This document shows, in pieces, positions 57,501 to 64,000 of a stretch of DNA of 64,000 nucleotides. The notes under the pieces are model-generated. The model had not been told where the DNA came from. It ran no database searches and saw only the letters and a program-made list of their open reading frames with translations. This DNA comes from Argyresthia goedartella (lineage: Eukaryota > Arthropoda > Insecta > Lepidoptera > Argyresthiidae). The stretch spans positions 11,061,501-11,125,500 of the forward strand of contig OX463807.1 of NCBI GenBank assembly GCA_949825045.1, read 5' to 3'. The position numbers were made by a program, and so were the translations under genes. How positions within the stretch are numbered: the first letter of the stretch is position 1; every line of letters begins with the position of its first letter.

Positions 57501-60070
57501 GGAAAAGTGTTGTGCATCACGGAAAAAGCCTATGCTGTATGGGGACAGGGAACTAGGTATTTACGAGTAGGCTTTCTTCGTAGAGAACTTCGTAAGATTT
57601 CAATTTTTATTTACCTATTTGCCTTCATAGCTCTCAACACTAATTTGTGTATGTTGGATTTTGCTAGAAAGTTCCTACGTCTTCATGAGGAAATTGGCGA
57701 ATTCAGACATACGATGATACGGTCGAGTTGCGGTGGAAATTTAGAGAGGTGCAAAGGTAGAGTTAGCAAACCGTTATTTTTATCTTTTGAACACCCATTA
57801 TTACTTATGAATGAGTACACATACCTTATTTCGCGTCTACGGTCAGGTAAGAAATATTTGCACAATAGAGACGGTTCACCAGTGAAAGATGGAATAGATT
57901 GTATAATAATACTCGTATATTACACATAGTGTGGTGAACTAAGTCAATTACGTTAAGATGTGAGTGATATCGCTAACAGAAAAAAAAAACTACTTTAGTA
58001 ATTAATGTTGCATCGACCTAGATTTGGTTAGCTCACAAAACCAGTGTATCCTCTATTCGTAACTTTGTTTCATCACTCTCTTGATCTTCACCAACCTCTT
58101 ACTTATCGCTCATTCTCTTAAGACCACACAAAACTAATATAATTCATACATTTTCTAGGACCAACAGGAGCATCTCTGAACCAGATCGTACCTCTATACT
58201 TTCCAACGATAGGTACTTTACGTCTTGAAATGCACCATGCAACAAACTGACTATTGACCATAGACTAGTAAAACTAACCCCCTTCGTTGCCTCAACATCT
58301 TTGCGATTGACTATGACTGTTTCTGAGACAGGACGCAGCAAACTGAATGGTGTCCACGCCGGGCTGGTGTTTCTGGCGCCGCTGGGAGACGACTCTTCGA
58401 ATGCCATACATCACGCTCCGACTGGACCAGCGTACTCAGCCCCCTCCCACACCCCCCTTGAGCCCCCATCTTCCATTTTGCACTCCGCCTTCAGCGCCAT
58501 CAAGGACGCTTTATCGCATGTCGTCCCGTCTAATGCCGTCCCCGCTCCCGCAGCCCTCACCTCTTACGCGACAGAGCACCACGAACATCACGAACACCAA
58601 GACATCCACGAGCACCCCCCTCCACCACCTCAACCCGTCCCCCCTTTCAAGCCCATGCAGTGGCCTGCCTTTAACTCCTACGGCGAACCCGCATCACCTG
58701 ACAGCTACTCCGACTACAGTCCACTACAAAATTATAACACTGTCCCCTCATATGATCACTATGCGGCGGCAAAGCACTCGAAGCCGCATCACTACCACAA
58801 TCCACTCGGCGTCAGTCACGGTTTGACTCCGGAAAAGCTGCATAAAATCCAGAAGAATCTAGATAAGTTGGCTCACCTAAATTTACAACGGTCTTCTGAG
58901 GAGCAGCCTCAGTTTAACGCTATGGAGGCTTACCGCCAGCTCTTTGAGAAAGGCATGCCTTTGATGCCGACTCCAGTAGTTAGTGATGCGGAGATAGGAG
59001 TCCTTCCTGCCGCTATACTCCCCACTGAGCTCCCCCATGTCCCTTCCTCCTCTTCCCCTCCCCCCTCCTCCAGCACAGTCACGACAACAACAACGACCGC
59101 ACCACCGACAGACGAGAAGACGAGGCGAAGAAAAGAGGCCAAATTCTTCCTGAGGGGAAACAAGATAGTTATAGTTTGAATCTATCGACTATCGACTGAC
59201 TTATGACTGATTAGGTACGTCGAACCGACGAAGCGACTAGACTGTGTTGGACTCAAATGTGGAGCTTACTTAGACTTCTTTAAGGCTCACTTGTGGTAGT
59301 TAACTAGGGCTAAATGGTAGTTCTTTAAACTGAATTATCGAGTTATCTTTTTAGCTTTTGGTTAACAAAATGGCGCAAGAGGGGCCCAAAGGGATTTAAA
59401 ATAAACAATCGATGTATTTAAGAAGGCTTGAAATTTTCTGGGTGCCTTTTAGATAAATCATATGAAACTATTTTGGAAGTAGATATTTCTAAGTAAGCTC
59501 TATAAAAATCTTCCTTGTGACTAACTTGACTATAACGACTCTTACTGACTAAAATGCACTAACACTTTACACTACTCTTTTCTATGCATGAGTAATATTT
59601 AGAAGATGTAGTTACTCTAGTAATAGTTACTTCAGTACTGAAGTAGTTACATATTAGGTTGTAATAACGAGCTCTTGTATTTCAGAAACTTCGTAGTATT
59701 TCTTGATGTATTGGATAGTGGTGATATATTAACAACAATGAATTAAATAATAATGTTATGGAATTGTGAAACGGGAAAAGTTAAAAACTCAATGAAATTT
59801 TGGACTCTAAAGTGTGCTAAATAAGTAAAAAAATAAATTCAAATTACAAACTACAAATATTATTAAAATTCATTAAGTGTAGTCTATCGTATCACTTATG
59901 TAGATTGCAAGTTGAAAGTTGTTAGCGTTCCTTTTGTTAACATTGTTTCACAATTCCATAGCAAGTCAACGCCAGTCGCGAAAATAAATATTCCATTTGT
60001 ATTTTCAGAGGTACCGGTACACGGATCAGGCTTGGGAGCCGAGGAGCTGCAACATTACTACAACTATTAG
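42577..60070 (+). CDS. Spliced host gene for a secreted, processed protein (gene model)
   Basis: Model assembled from GT-AG signals and phase: exon 1B 42577-42597, exon 2 43447-43601, exon 3 46759-46927, exon 4 48648-48882, exon 5 51330-51479, then one of exon 6 (53416), 7 (58332) or 8 (60009). The phases agree at every junction. The predicted product has a signal peptide (basic MIRSKKK, then LWVCMACLASSVSA), a pro-region (DLIDLAAISRMTPQQLEVLA), a furin-like RTKR at residues 59-62 and a Ser/Ala/Gly-rich stretch. A Gly/Lys-rich amphipathic block in exon 4 and a Pro/Tyr/His-rich segment in exon 5 follow. Lengths are about 263 aa with exon 8, 281 with exon 6 and 525 with exon 7. I do not recognise a named family. 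No function is claimed beyond a secreted, probably proprotein-convertase-processed product. Confidence 0.65.
43447..43601 (+). CDS. Exon 2: signal-peptide core and pro-region
   Basis: Acceptor TTGTTCCAG|CTATGG, donor ATGAG|GTGATT, 155 bp, entry phase 0, exit phase 2. It reads LWVCMACLASSVSAPAQP (hydrophobic core and cleavage region), then LLQMDLIDLAAISRMTPQQL and EVLAEGLAAQEMMR. It is GC-rich compared with its introns, as coding exons are here. The 3' splice site has a pyrimidine-rich tract. Confidence 0.75.
43739..45299. mobile_element. Unclassified DNA transposon with ~200-270 bp terminal inverted repeats
   Basis: The left end (43739-44005) and right end (45105-45299) are diverged inverted repeats: both start GCGCACAGTGGGACGGATTT inward from the ends and share TTAAAAGTGCTCAARCTGAT and ATCTACGGGTGT. 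It sits in intron 2, 137 bp after exon 2. The interior holds remnants of one ORF, best preserved at 44645-44989. The left repeat has extra sequence of about 60 bp. No obvious target duplication was seen. Confidence 0.75.
44160..45095 (+). pseudogene. ORF remnant of the long-TIR transposon
   Basis: The best piece is a 114-codon frame at 44645-44989 (ITGIEEDLIKMFHVILQTIA, FWQDTSALFVNLYPWYNIPA, SVHKILIQGSHIIEHYGLML, SKEIPEARNK). The related reading continues after a stop with SNEDILHNLLLSSDP. Upstream, 44290-44640, lie further broken coding pieces (LSNSLSPEELLRSTVKTL-like). The HKILIQGSxII and EARNK motifs recur in predicted proteins of insect genomes that I associate with transposon ORFs, from memory and without a superfamily name. 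No DDE triad is visible in what remains. Confidence 0.45.
45898..45947. repeat. Hairpin: GAGAGTGGGTTTATGA inverted repeat
   Basis: GAGAGTGGGTTTATGA and TCATAAACCCACTCTC are exact complements separated by an 18-bp loop. The hairpin sits inside the upstream end of repeat family R copy 2 and is missing from copy 1. Confidence 0.8.
45951..46275 (-). repeat. Dispersed repeat family R, copy 2
   Basis: About 90 percent similar by eye to 40481-40815. It lies in intron 2 between the long-TIR transposon and exon 3. Confidence 0.75.
46759..46927 (+). CDS. Exon 3: furin-like site and Ser/Ala-rich segment
   Basis: Acceptor ACTTTTTAG|GACAAAG, donor GAACCG|GTGAGT, 169 bp, entry phase 2, exit phase 0. The split Arg codon completes R-TKR, a basic proprotein-convertase site, followed by SSIQAVASASKASSGLASKV, GFLGQASAGAVSLISSASSK and the His/Asp/Tyr-rich SGHDDHPGYSYEP. 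Reading into the intron meets a stop within 13 codons, so splicing is needed. The donor is a near-perfect consensus. Confidence 0.75.
48648..48882 (+). CDS. Exon 4: Gly/Lys-rich amphipathic block
   Basis: Acceptor ACATGACAACAG|CATGAG, donor CATCACT|GTAAGTG, 235 bp, entry phase 0, exit phase 1. It reads HEAKVDFWGLKKSILYTLFQ, AVKAITGGVTILKGQLIKGG, GALASTFGKVISVKGEAVSN, LGKKIVSSAALSTK. Regular Gly and Lys spacing every 5-7 residues with aliphatic residues between suggests an amphipathic helical or membrane-active region. This is the best conserved-looking part and should be used for homology searches. Confidence 0.8.
48957..49182. mobile_element. Small MITE-like inverted-repeat element in intron 4
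   Basis: ACAGATGTAGTGAATAATCC near 48958 and its complement GGATTATTCACTACATCTGT near 49160 are exact, and pairing extends further (TTTCCTTT against AGGAAA). About 226 bp in all, with no ORF. It begins about 75 bp after the exon 4 donor. Confidence 0.8.
49275..49590. repeat. Tandem duplication, period 169 bp
   Basis: CGTGGTCAGCATTCGCTCGC starts at about 49275 and again at 49444, and the following ~145 bases are nearly identical between copies. Each copy ends with the upstream part of repeat family R (GTAGTTTATGTGACTGATGT, CTGTACATAATTAGGCGTTA). Confidence 0.85.
49591..49740 (-). repeat. Dispersed repeat family R, copy 3, internally deleted
   Basis: Shares GTTCGAAATTTGAATGTCAT, ACATTATGGTTACAATATTC and GGACGCAGTAAAGAGGGTTT with copies 1 and 2 but lacks the AGGGGCGGCACGCAGGCGGG middle. 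It lies in intron 4 immediately after the 169-bp tandem duplication. Confidence 0.7.
50150..50960 (+). repeat. Probable retroposon tail in intron 4
   Basis: At 50150-50260 the sequence TTGAATCTATATAATGCAAG, ACTACCGCTTCGGAAAGTG and GCGGGGAAGAAGCGGCGCAA resembles a repeated 3'-tail segment common in lepidopteran genomes (from memory). A T-rich run at 50282-50296 follows. An AATAAA at 50946-50951 may be its end. No coding domain remains. Confidence 0.35.
51085..51092 (+). promoter_or_regulatory. TATA-box-like site in intron 4, upstream of exon 5
   Basis: TATAAATA followed by GGGGAATCAGAGCCGAGTT, in a less AT-rich patch about 240 bp before exon 5. It could be an internal promoter or the TATA box of a solo LTR; I cannot tell which. 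Confidence 0.3.
51330..51479 (+). CDS. Exon 5: Pro/Tyr/Ala-rich segment
   Basis: Acceptor CGCATTCCAG|CGCCGCC, donor TTGGACG|GTAAGC, 150 bp, entry phase 1, exit phase 1. Reads PPVYGPPAHIDYPPTGYSAP, TAPAHYQHTAPSAPAPTGF, AAHKYPSHLD. It is strongly GC-rich (an island in a 35 percent GC intron). Low-complexity Pro/Tyr/His sequence of this kind occurs in insect extracellular matrix and cuticle-associated proteins, a compositional similarity only. It is the common donor for the three downstream terminal exons. Confidence 0.75.
52739..52777. repeat. Perfect 17-bp hairpin in intron 5
   Basis: GCAATCTAAGCAATAAA and TTTATTGCTTAGATTGC pair exactly with a 5-base loop. No other structure around it. Confidence 0.85.
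53416..53531 (+). CDS. Exon 6: alternative terminal or internal exon
   Basis: Acceptor ATGATTTTCAG|AATATC, entry phase 1 from exon 5 (gives Glu). Reads YLAVSSVKKLKLDVPPPP, EPPAELYQAYYNLIDSVLW and then TAA at 53529-53531. The same bases contain a consensus donor TATG|GTAAGA at 53527/53528. If the donor is used, the exon is internal (53416-53527, exit phase 2) and can join exon 7 at the acceptor ending 58338. If it is not used, translation ends one codon later. The C-terminus ALYQAYYN-like ending resembles exon 8's EELQHYYNY. Confidence 0.65.
55183..55236. repeat. 21-24 bp hairpin in intron 6
   Basis: ATTACTGCTGTGTTTCAAAG (continuing GTAC) pairs with GTACCTTTGAAACACAGCA around a 9-base loop, with one mismatch near the base. 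A tiny MITE or an excision footprint is possible. Confidence 0.8.
55830..56235 (+). pseudogene. C-terminal tail of an RTE-like retrotransposon in intron 6
   Basis: Pieces in three frames: MDRVRNTTLRSLTSISGVDV, then NAKLKWN-TGYVSR, then RRRDRPKQRWRDDLDTFLPG and WPEVAQTRDVSTQRG. The RPKxRWRDDLD motif and the following WP..A..R segment are standard at the ends of RTE-type and related ORFs in insects. Frameshifts and the missing RT show it is a relic. Confidence 0.65.
56236..58330. other. Gene-free part of the intron before exon 7
   Basis: AT-rich DNA with open frames at 57507-57929 (plus) and 56654-56881 (minus) that show no recognisable domain, and with no splice signals in matching phase. Nothing else seen. 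Confidence 0.4.
58332..59179 (+). CDS. Exon 7: long alternative terminal exon, His/Pro-rich
   Basis: Acceptor TTTCTGAGACAG|GACGCAG, entry phase 1 from exon 5; a second acceptor 7 bases on (GACGCAG|CAAACTG) gives entry phase 2 from exon 6. It adds about 281 residues to a TGA at 59177-59179. Sections in order: HAPTGPAYSAPSHTPLEPPS, ILHSAFSAIKDALSHVVPS, a His/Glu/Pro tract (EHHEHHEHQDIHEHPPPPP), Tyr-rich SPDSYSDYSPLQNYNTVPSY, a helical LTPEKLHKIQKNLDKLAHL, Ser/Pro/Thr low complexity and a basic end (RRRKEAKFFLRGNKIVIV). A polyadenylation signal AATAAA lies at 59400-59405. Confidence 0.75.
59400..59405 (+). terminator. Polyadenylation signal after exon 7
   Basis: AATAAA 221 bases after the exon 7 stop codon. 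No closer signal was seen. Confidence 0.45.
60009..60070 (+). CDS. Exon 8: short alternative terminal exon
   Basis: Acceptor TTTGTATTTTCAG|AGGTACC, a strong pyrimidine tract. Entry phase 1 fits the exon 5 donor (Glu at the join). Reads VPVHGSGLGAEELQHYYNY and stops at TAG 60068-60070. An AATAAA follows at 60172-60177. Exon 7 has its own stop and no convincing donor, so exon 8 is more likely alternative to exon 7 than downstream of it. Confidence 0.6.
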
Positions 60071-60123
60071 GATCAAATGAATACAAAATTAATCTTAAAA
60101 GCGATGTCTAGAGGAGCGATCAG

Positions 60124-60661
60124 ACCATGCGATAGTTATACTTAGTCCACTCTATTAATGGCTTTTTGATAAATAAAAATCCCTACACTTTTGACATCTG
60201 GAACGAAAAATATGTCTCATACTGTACGCAATAAGGCAAATGTCAAAAATTCAATGAAGGATTGGAAAGAGTATAGGTCCATTATCCCTATATCGGGCCT
60301 TAAGACCCATGGTCATCTGCGTGCTCTATAGATGTTGACATTTAATTAGGCGACCTTATTTTGGGGAATGATAATACCCATTATTATGAACAACTTTCCC
60401 CGAGAAACATATGGTCATAAACAAAAAAAAGTTGCGATCTCTCCTAGTAACTTTCAATCAGCTGATCGGGTTAATGTACTGTGGGACGAAAAATAATTTT
60501 CATTTGCGACCATATGTTTCTTTGGGAAAATTGTTCTTAATGATCGTATTATTCTCCAAAATATGATCAGTTAATTAAATATCACCTTGCATGGTCCACC
60601 AGAGAGTCCAATAGAGTCCTCATACTTCTACATTTTTTTGTAAACTAACTATCGCATGGTG
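60124..60661. mobile_element. Inverted-repeat element in the exon 8 3' UTR region
   Basis: The ends pair: ACCATGCGATAGTTA from 60124 and TAACTATCGCATGGT ending 60660. The inner arms 60343-60420 and 60490-60566 are long imperfect complements (TTTGGGGAATGATAATACCC, GAGAAACATATGGTC on the left). It starts about 55 bp after the exon 8 stop and contains the AATAAA at 60172. Confidence 0.65.
60172..60177 (+). terminator. Polyadenylation signal after exon 8
   Basis: AATAAA 102 bases after the exon 8 stop, inside the left part of an inverted-repeat element. Another AATAAA lies at about 61952-61957. Confidence 0.5.
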
Positions 60662-60710
60662 TGTGCGCTGCTTGATGAAACTAACTTATATTTAGACACA
60701 CTCGCCAACA

Positions 60711-60760
60711 GATGACTATACTTTTCTGTTACAGGTTGTAACAGAAAAGTGTAGTCATCT
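60711..60760. repeat. 23-bp hairpin at the left end of a MITE
   Basis: GATGACTATACTTTTCTGTT (then ACA) pairs with TGTAACAGAAAAGTGTAGTC (then ATC) with a single mismatch and a 3-4 base loop. It probably arose from two abutting MITE ends. Confidence 0.8.
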
Positions 60761-60981
60761 TTTAAGGTGTTGTTAGGGTTATCATTCTGAGTAATTTTCA
60801 CTATAAAACCGATTTGATCAGATCAACTTTATTTGCCACTTCTCCATTAAAAACAGCTGACCGCCCGGCCCTAACGTATGGAGGAATGAAAAATTAAGTT
60901 GCTCTGATCAAATCGGTGTCAAAGTAAAAGTTGTTCCTAACGATGTACTCTCTTGAAATATGACAAAACCTTTCTGTTACA
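60738..60981. mobile_element. MITE with ~90-bp inverted arms
   Basis: GTAACAGAAAAG at the left and CTTTCTGTTAC at the right are the ends. The arms continue as imperfect complements to CCGATTTGATCAGATCAACT and AGTTGCTCTGATCAAATCGG in the middle. About 244 bp, with no ORF. Confidence 0.75.
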
Positions 60982-60984
60982 CTC

Positions 60985-62780
60985 ACTATAAGTAGAAATG
61001 TATCTTTGAGAAAATGGCTAAAAACAAACATGGTTTTGCACATTCGTCATTTGTGTTAGATCTTCAGTTGTACTTATCTCTTAGTTTCACTCAAAATCTA
61101 TCTAGATTCTAGATTGAAGTTACCTGTTGATAACCTACTATAAGATTATCTAATTACAGTTGTTATAGTGGTTATTTTCTGATGAGGAACAAAAGAAAAA
61201 GTTGTAGTAAACTCCATGAAGTGTTTGTGATGTTGCAAAACGATAAAATTTATTGTTTAGGTAGGTAGATAGATTAGATTTAGTGAATTAGTATTTGAAA
61301 TTAATATGCCTTAGAAACTGTATGCTTAGCTACTTATAATAACCAATCATGGAGGAGTCGCTAAATTTAGTTAGAATTCTTCTCATCTAGGATTACTTAA
61401 TGATTTTTTTATTTATCTACTTATTAAAATTATATTCAATTAAAAACAGAAAAACGTAAGACATCGAACTCTCACAAACAGCGAAAAAATTTGACTGTTT
61501 TAAAGTCAAATTTTAAACCGTTTGTTGCATAATTAGGCAACTAATAATTATTCACAGCAAATATGCTAATACATCTGTTCTCTACAATGATTAGTAGTAC
61601 TTACCTATCACTTAACCAAAAACGAGTGTGAACGAAGAATTTCGCTTTTTTTTAAAGTGATGTGATAACGAGGTGTGAATTACGAAATTAAGCAAAACTC
61701 AAAACCATTAGTATGACGTAATGTGGATGGAGGTTTAACGGAATAGAAAGAGATTCAAACAATACCATCATTTGTATGGGCTTAAATTATTGAATGTGTA
61801 GGTTGAATGAAATTGTAAAGGTGAAAGGTGTTTATTTTTCTTATTTTATGAATAAGTAGCTAGCATACATGTTACTTTGACAAAATCTTGTAGTGTACCT
61901 ATGTACATAAATGCTCAACTAGAAATTATTTATGTTATTTTCGTATGTTTTTGTAAATAAATTATGTGGGATTATAAAGTTGTTCTTTAAGTACATGTTT
62001 AGGTTTGTGAACGATTATTGAGATCTTAATTTATGAATAAACTCAAAAAATTAAAACTCCGTGATGTTAACACTAACTAACCTACAATTATTACTGTAAA
62101 TTATACATTTGCTGAGCAGGTCCGTGCTATGCTGACACCATGCCGATTTTCCTGTGCCTACTGAGTCAGCAATAGCGTTGATAATAATGTCGATTTTTCA
62201 TTTGCTCTACAACAATCTACAGGCGGAACGATTTACATAATTTTTGATACCTACTTTCTGTCCTTTTGATGCTACAGTATTTATAGTTATGTATTTCCTC
62301 TCGTGGAGATCGTCACGTCATACCGATTAGAAGCCGCCGATTAGTTTTATCAATTACACAACGAGTCAGTTAAGATAGTTAAATAGATAAAAGATGATAG
62401 GCAAAAATTAATGAAAGCTGGTACGCCCTCTATTAAAATTAAAACATATTTCTTTGAAGGGCTAATTCATAGGGAACAGTATTTGCAACGACATCGAATC
62501 AAAACGATCCATGTTGAAATGTAAAGACAGATTTAGAATAGATAACATTCAATCTTACCTACCTGACTTCTGAAAATGTATGCCACCCACAATACACGAC
62601 TTAATCGAATATTCGGCACTATTTAATTTATTATCGAAAGGACTGGGCTATCAATTCATGTGCATAAAGAACGGGCGCATCTCTATGCGCGAAACCACGG
62701 GCTCCGCATATATTAAAGATATGAAAACTTTTTATAAACTTACTTAAAACTATAAGTAAACTTGAACTATATCTTAAGTC
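60985..62780. other. Gene-free stretch between the host gene and the gypsy relic
   Basis: AT-rich, with an AATAAA at about 61952 that could serve a longer 3' UTR. No coding exon, promoter island or recognised repeat. Confidence 0.4.
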
Positions 62781-64000
62781 ATGCATGCTTATTTTGTTAA
62801 ACACCATTACCGAACTAAACATATATTACAAAATTATCAGGAACGAATAGAACTTCTGACTTCAGGAAACATAATCCAGTCAAACACACCGATTCTTCAT
62901 ACCATCAAGCTTGAAGACAAATATTCGGATATATTAAAAAAATACCCAAATATAACCAAGCCAATCAACGCACTCGCCGAGCCAAAGCACGACGTCAACC
63001 ACCAGATCATCACCAGCGGGCACGTAGTCCACACCAAATGCCGGCCATTACCTGCTGACAAGTATCACAGATGTTAGAGTTGGGTTTATGCCGTCCATCC
63101 AAGAGCCCCTGGTCTAGCGCACTTCACGTCGTTAAGAAGAAAAACGGAGATTTAAGATTATGCGGAGACTACAGGAGTTTGAATGCAAGCACGGTTCCAG
63201 ATAGATACCCAATTCGGAGGATAACAGATTTCACATATATACTACCTGGAACAACCATCTATTCCCGAATCGACCTCCAGAGGGCTTACAACCAAATTCC
63301 TGTTCAAGATATTGATAAGACAGCCGTAATTACGCCGTTTGGTTAATTCAAATTACCAAGAATGCCGTTCGGGTTACGCAATGCAGGGCAGACATTCATC
63401 AGATTCCTCAGTTCCGCGCTATCAGGACTAGATTATGTTTTATAGACGATATCCTGATAGCATCAAAATCAGAAGAGGAGCACAAGCAGCATCTGGACGA
63501 ACTGTTCAAGAGGTTAAACGACAGCGGCATCACACTAAATCAAGAAAAATGCGAGTTCGGATGGGCTAAAATCGAATTTTTAGATACTTTATCACGAAAG
63601 ATGGAATTAAACCACTTCCAGAGAAGGTCAAGGTCATCCAAGACTATCCCCGACCCAAAACCATTCAGGAATTAAGACATTTCCTCGGCATGATTAACTT
63701 CTACCGAAAAAGTTTGCCTAAAGCGGCAGAACACCAAGCGAGTCTCAACAAATATCTAACCGGCGCCAAAAAGAAAGACAACTCGTTGGACAACAGAATG
63801 GACGCAATTAACGGATTTATGCAGTGTAAGGAAAGTCTAAGCGACACCGCTACACTGACCGTCACCGTCGGCCGACGCGCCACTGTCAATAATGAATGAC
63901 GCGTCACAATTATGCGTCGGCGCAGTACTACAACAATGCGAGAATAACAAATGGAAACCCCTTTAATTTTTTTCCAAGAGCCTCAACGACGCCCAGACGA
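62781..64000 (+). pseudogene. Ty3/gypsy pol relic (RT and start of RNase H), cut by the window edge
   Basis: Pieces in several frames. Lead-in to RT: KHDVNHQIITSGHVVHTKCR and LPADKYHRC, at 62781-63077. RT core: [58 protein letters not shown], ending at a TAA (63344-63346) in place of the expected Leu. Then RMPFGLRNAGQTFIRFL, and after a frameshift the active-site DDILIAS at about 63444-63464. Later pieces read ELRHFLGMINFYRKSLPKAA. The catalytic box has FIDD for the usual YVDD. At least four frame breaks mean it is dead. The remainder lies beyond the right edge. Confidence 0.85.

Noticed and set aside
57507..57929. 140-codon open frame in the intron before exon 7
   Set aside because: No recognisable domain, no matching splice signals and AT-rich codon use like the intron around it.
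58347..58826. 159-codon open frame overlapping exon 7
   Set aside because: It is the alternate frame of the Pro/Ser-rich exon 7 and arises from biased composition. The exon 7 frame has His/Tyr patterning and fits the splice phases.
58332..60070. Exon 7 spliced onward to exon 8 in one transcript
   Set aside because: Exon 7 has an in-frame stop and polyadenylation signal, and no convincing donor inside it gives the phase needed for exon 8.

Overview
This is an AT-rich eukaryotic (insect) window, most likely from a moth or butterfly (Lepidoptera). The evidence is a tRNA-derived SINE with a lepidopteran-looking body, jockey/CR1/I-type retroposon tails, a Crypton, a maT-like mariner, BEL/Pao and piggyBac remnants, and one split host gene with GT-AG introns. 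No bacterial genes, operons or CRISPR arrays are present. The left 43 kb is largely nested transposable-element debris. The right 20 kb is one intron-rich host gene, itself peppered with inverted-repeat elements.

Layout. 1-6470: BEL/Pao LTR retrotransposon on the plus strand (gag, protease, RT, RNase H, integrase, 3' LTR), with several frame breaks and one in-frame stop; its 5' LTR is outside the window. 6480-7440: internally deleted piggyBac transposase relic (minus). 8401-8630: RTE-like tail. 8785-14350: almost complete non-LTR retrotransposon (minus) with an intact 1233-aa endonuclease/RT/RNase H ORF2 and an ORF1 broken at an A11 run. 15310-18430: decayed Crypton tyrosine-recombinase element (minus), split by a 1293-bp maT-like mariner at 15745-17037 whose transposase has Asn in place of the second catalytic Asp. 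19455-21230: jockey-type relic (minus) split by a CR1-like insertion. 22524-23850: fold-back element with arms of about 550 bp, followed by a MITE at 23853-24168. 26556-28066: element with terminal inverted repeats carrying about 18 copies of a 54-59 bp minisatellite. 34565-35580: second copy of the jockey-type relic. 62781-64000: decayed Ty3/gypsy pol running off the right edge.

Host gene. I could assemble a plus-strand gene by splice sites and phase from about 28.6 or 42.4 kb to 60.2 kb. It has two candidate first coding exons (28904-28933 and 42577-42597). Both end in phase 0 at AAG|GT and either completes a signal peptide with exon 2 (43447-43601). Exons 3 (46759-46927), 4 (48648-48882) and 5 (51330-51479) encode a furin-like RTKR site, a Ser/Ala-rich stretch, a Gly/Lys-rich amphipathic block and a Pro/Tyr-rich segment. 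After exon 5 come three exons (53416, 58332, 60009) that can each be entered in phase 1 and each carry their own stop, so the locus looks built for alternative C-termini. The product is a predicted secreted, proteolytically processed protein of about 263 to 525 aa; I do not recognise a named family.

The strongest candidates for something undescribed are the two-promoter, three-ending architecture of this secreted-protein gene, the minisatellite-bearing inverted-repeat element, and the 1.56-kb long-TIR transposon in intron 2 whose ORF I cannot assign to a superfamily.
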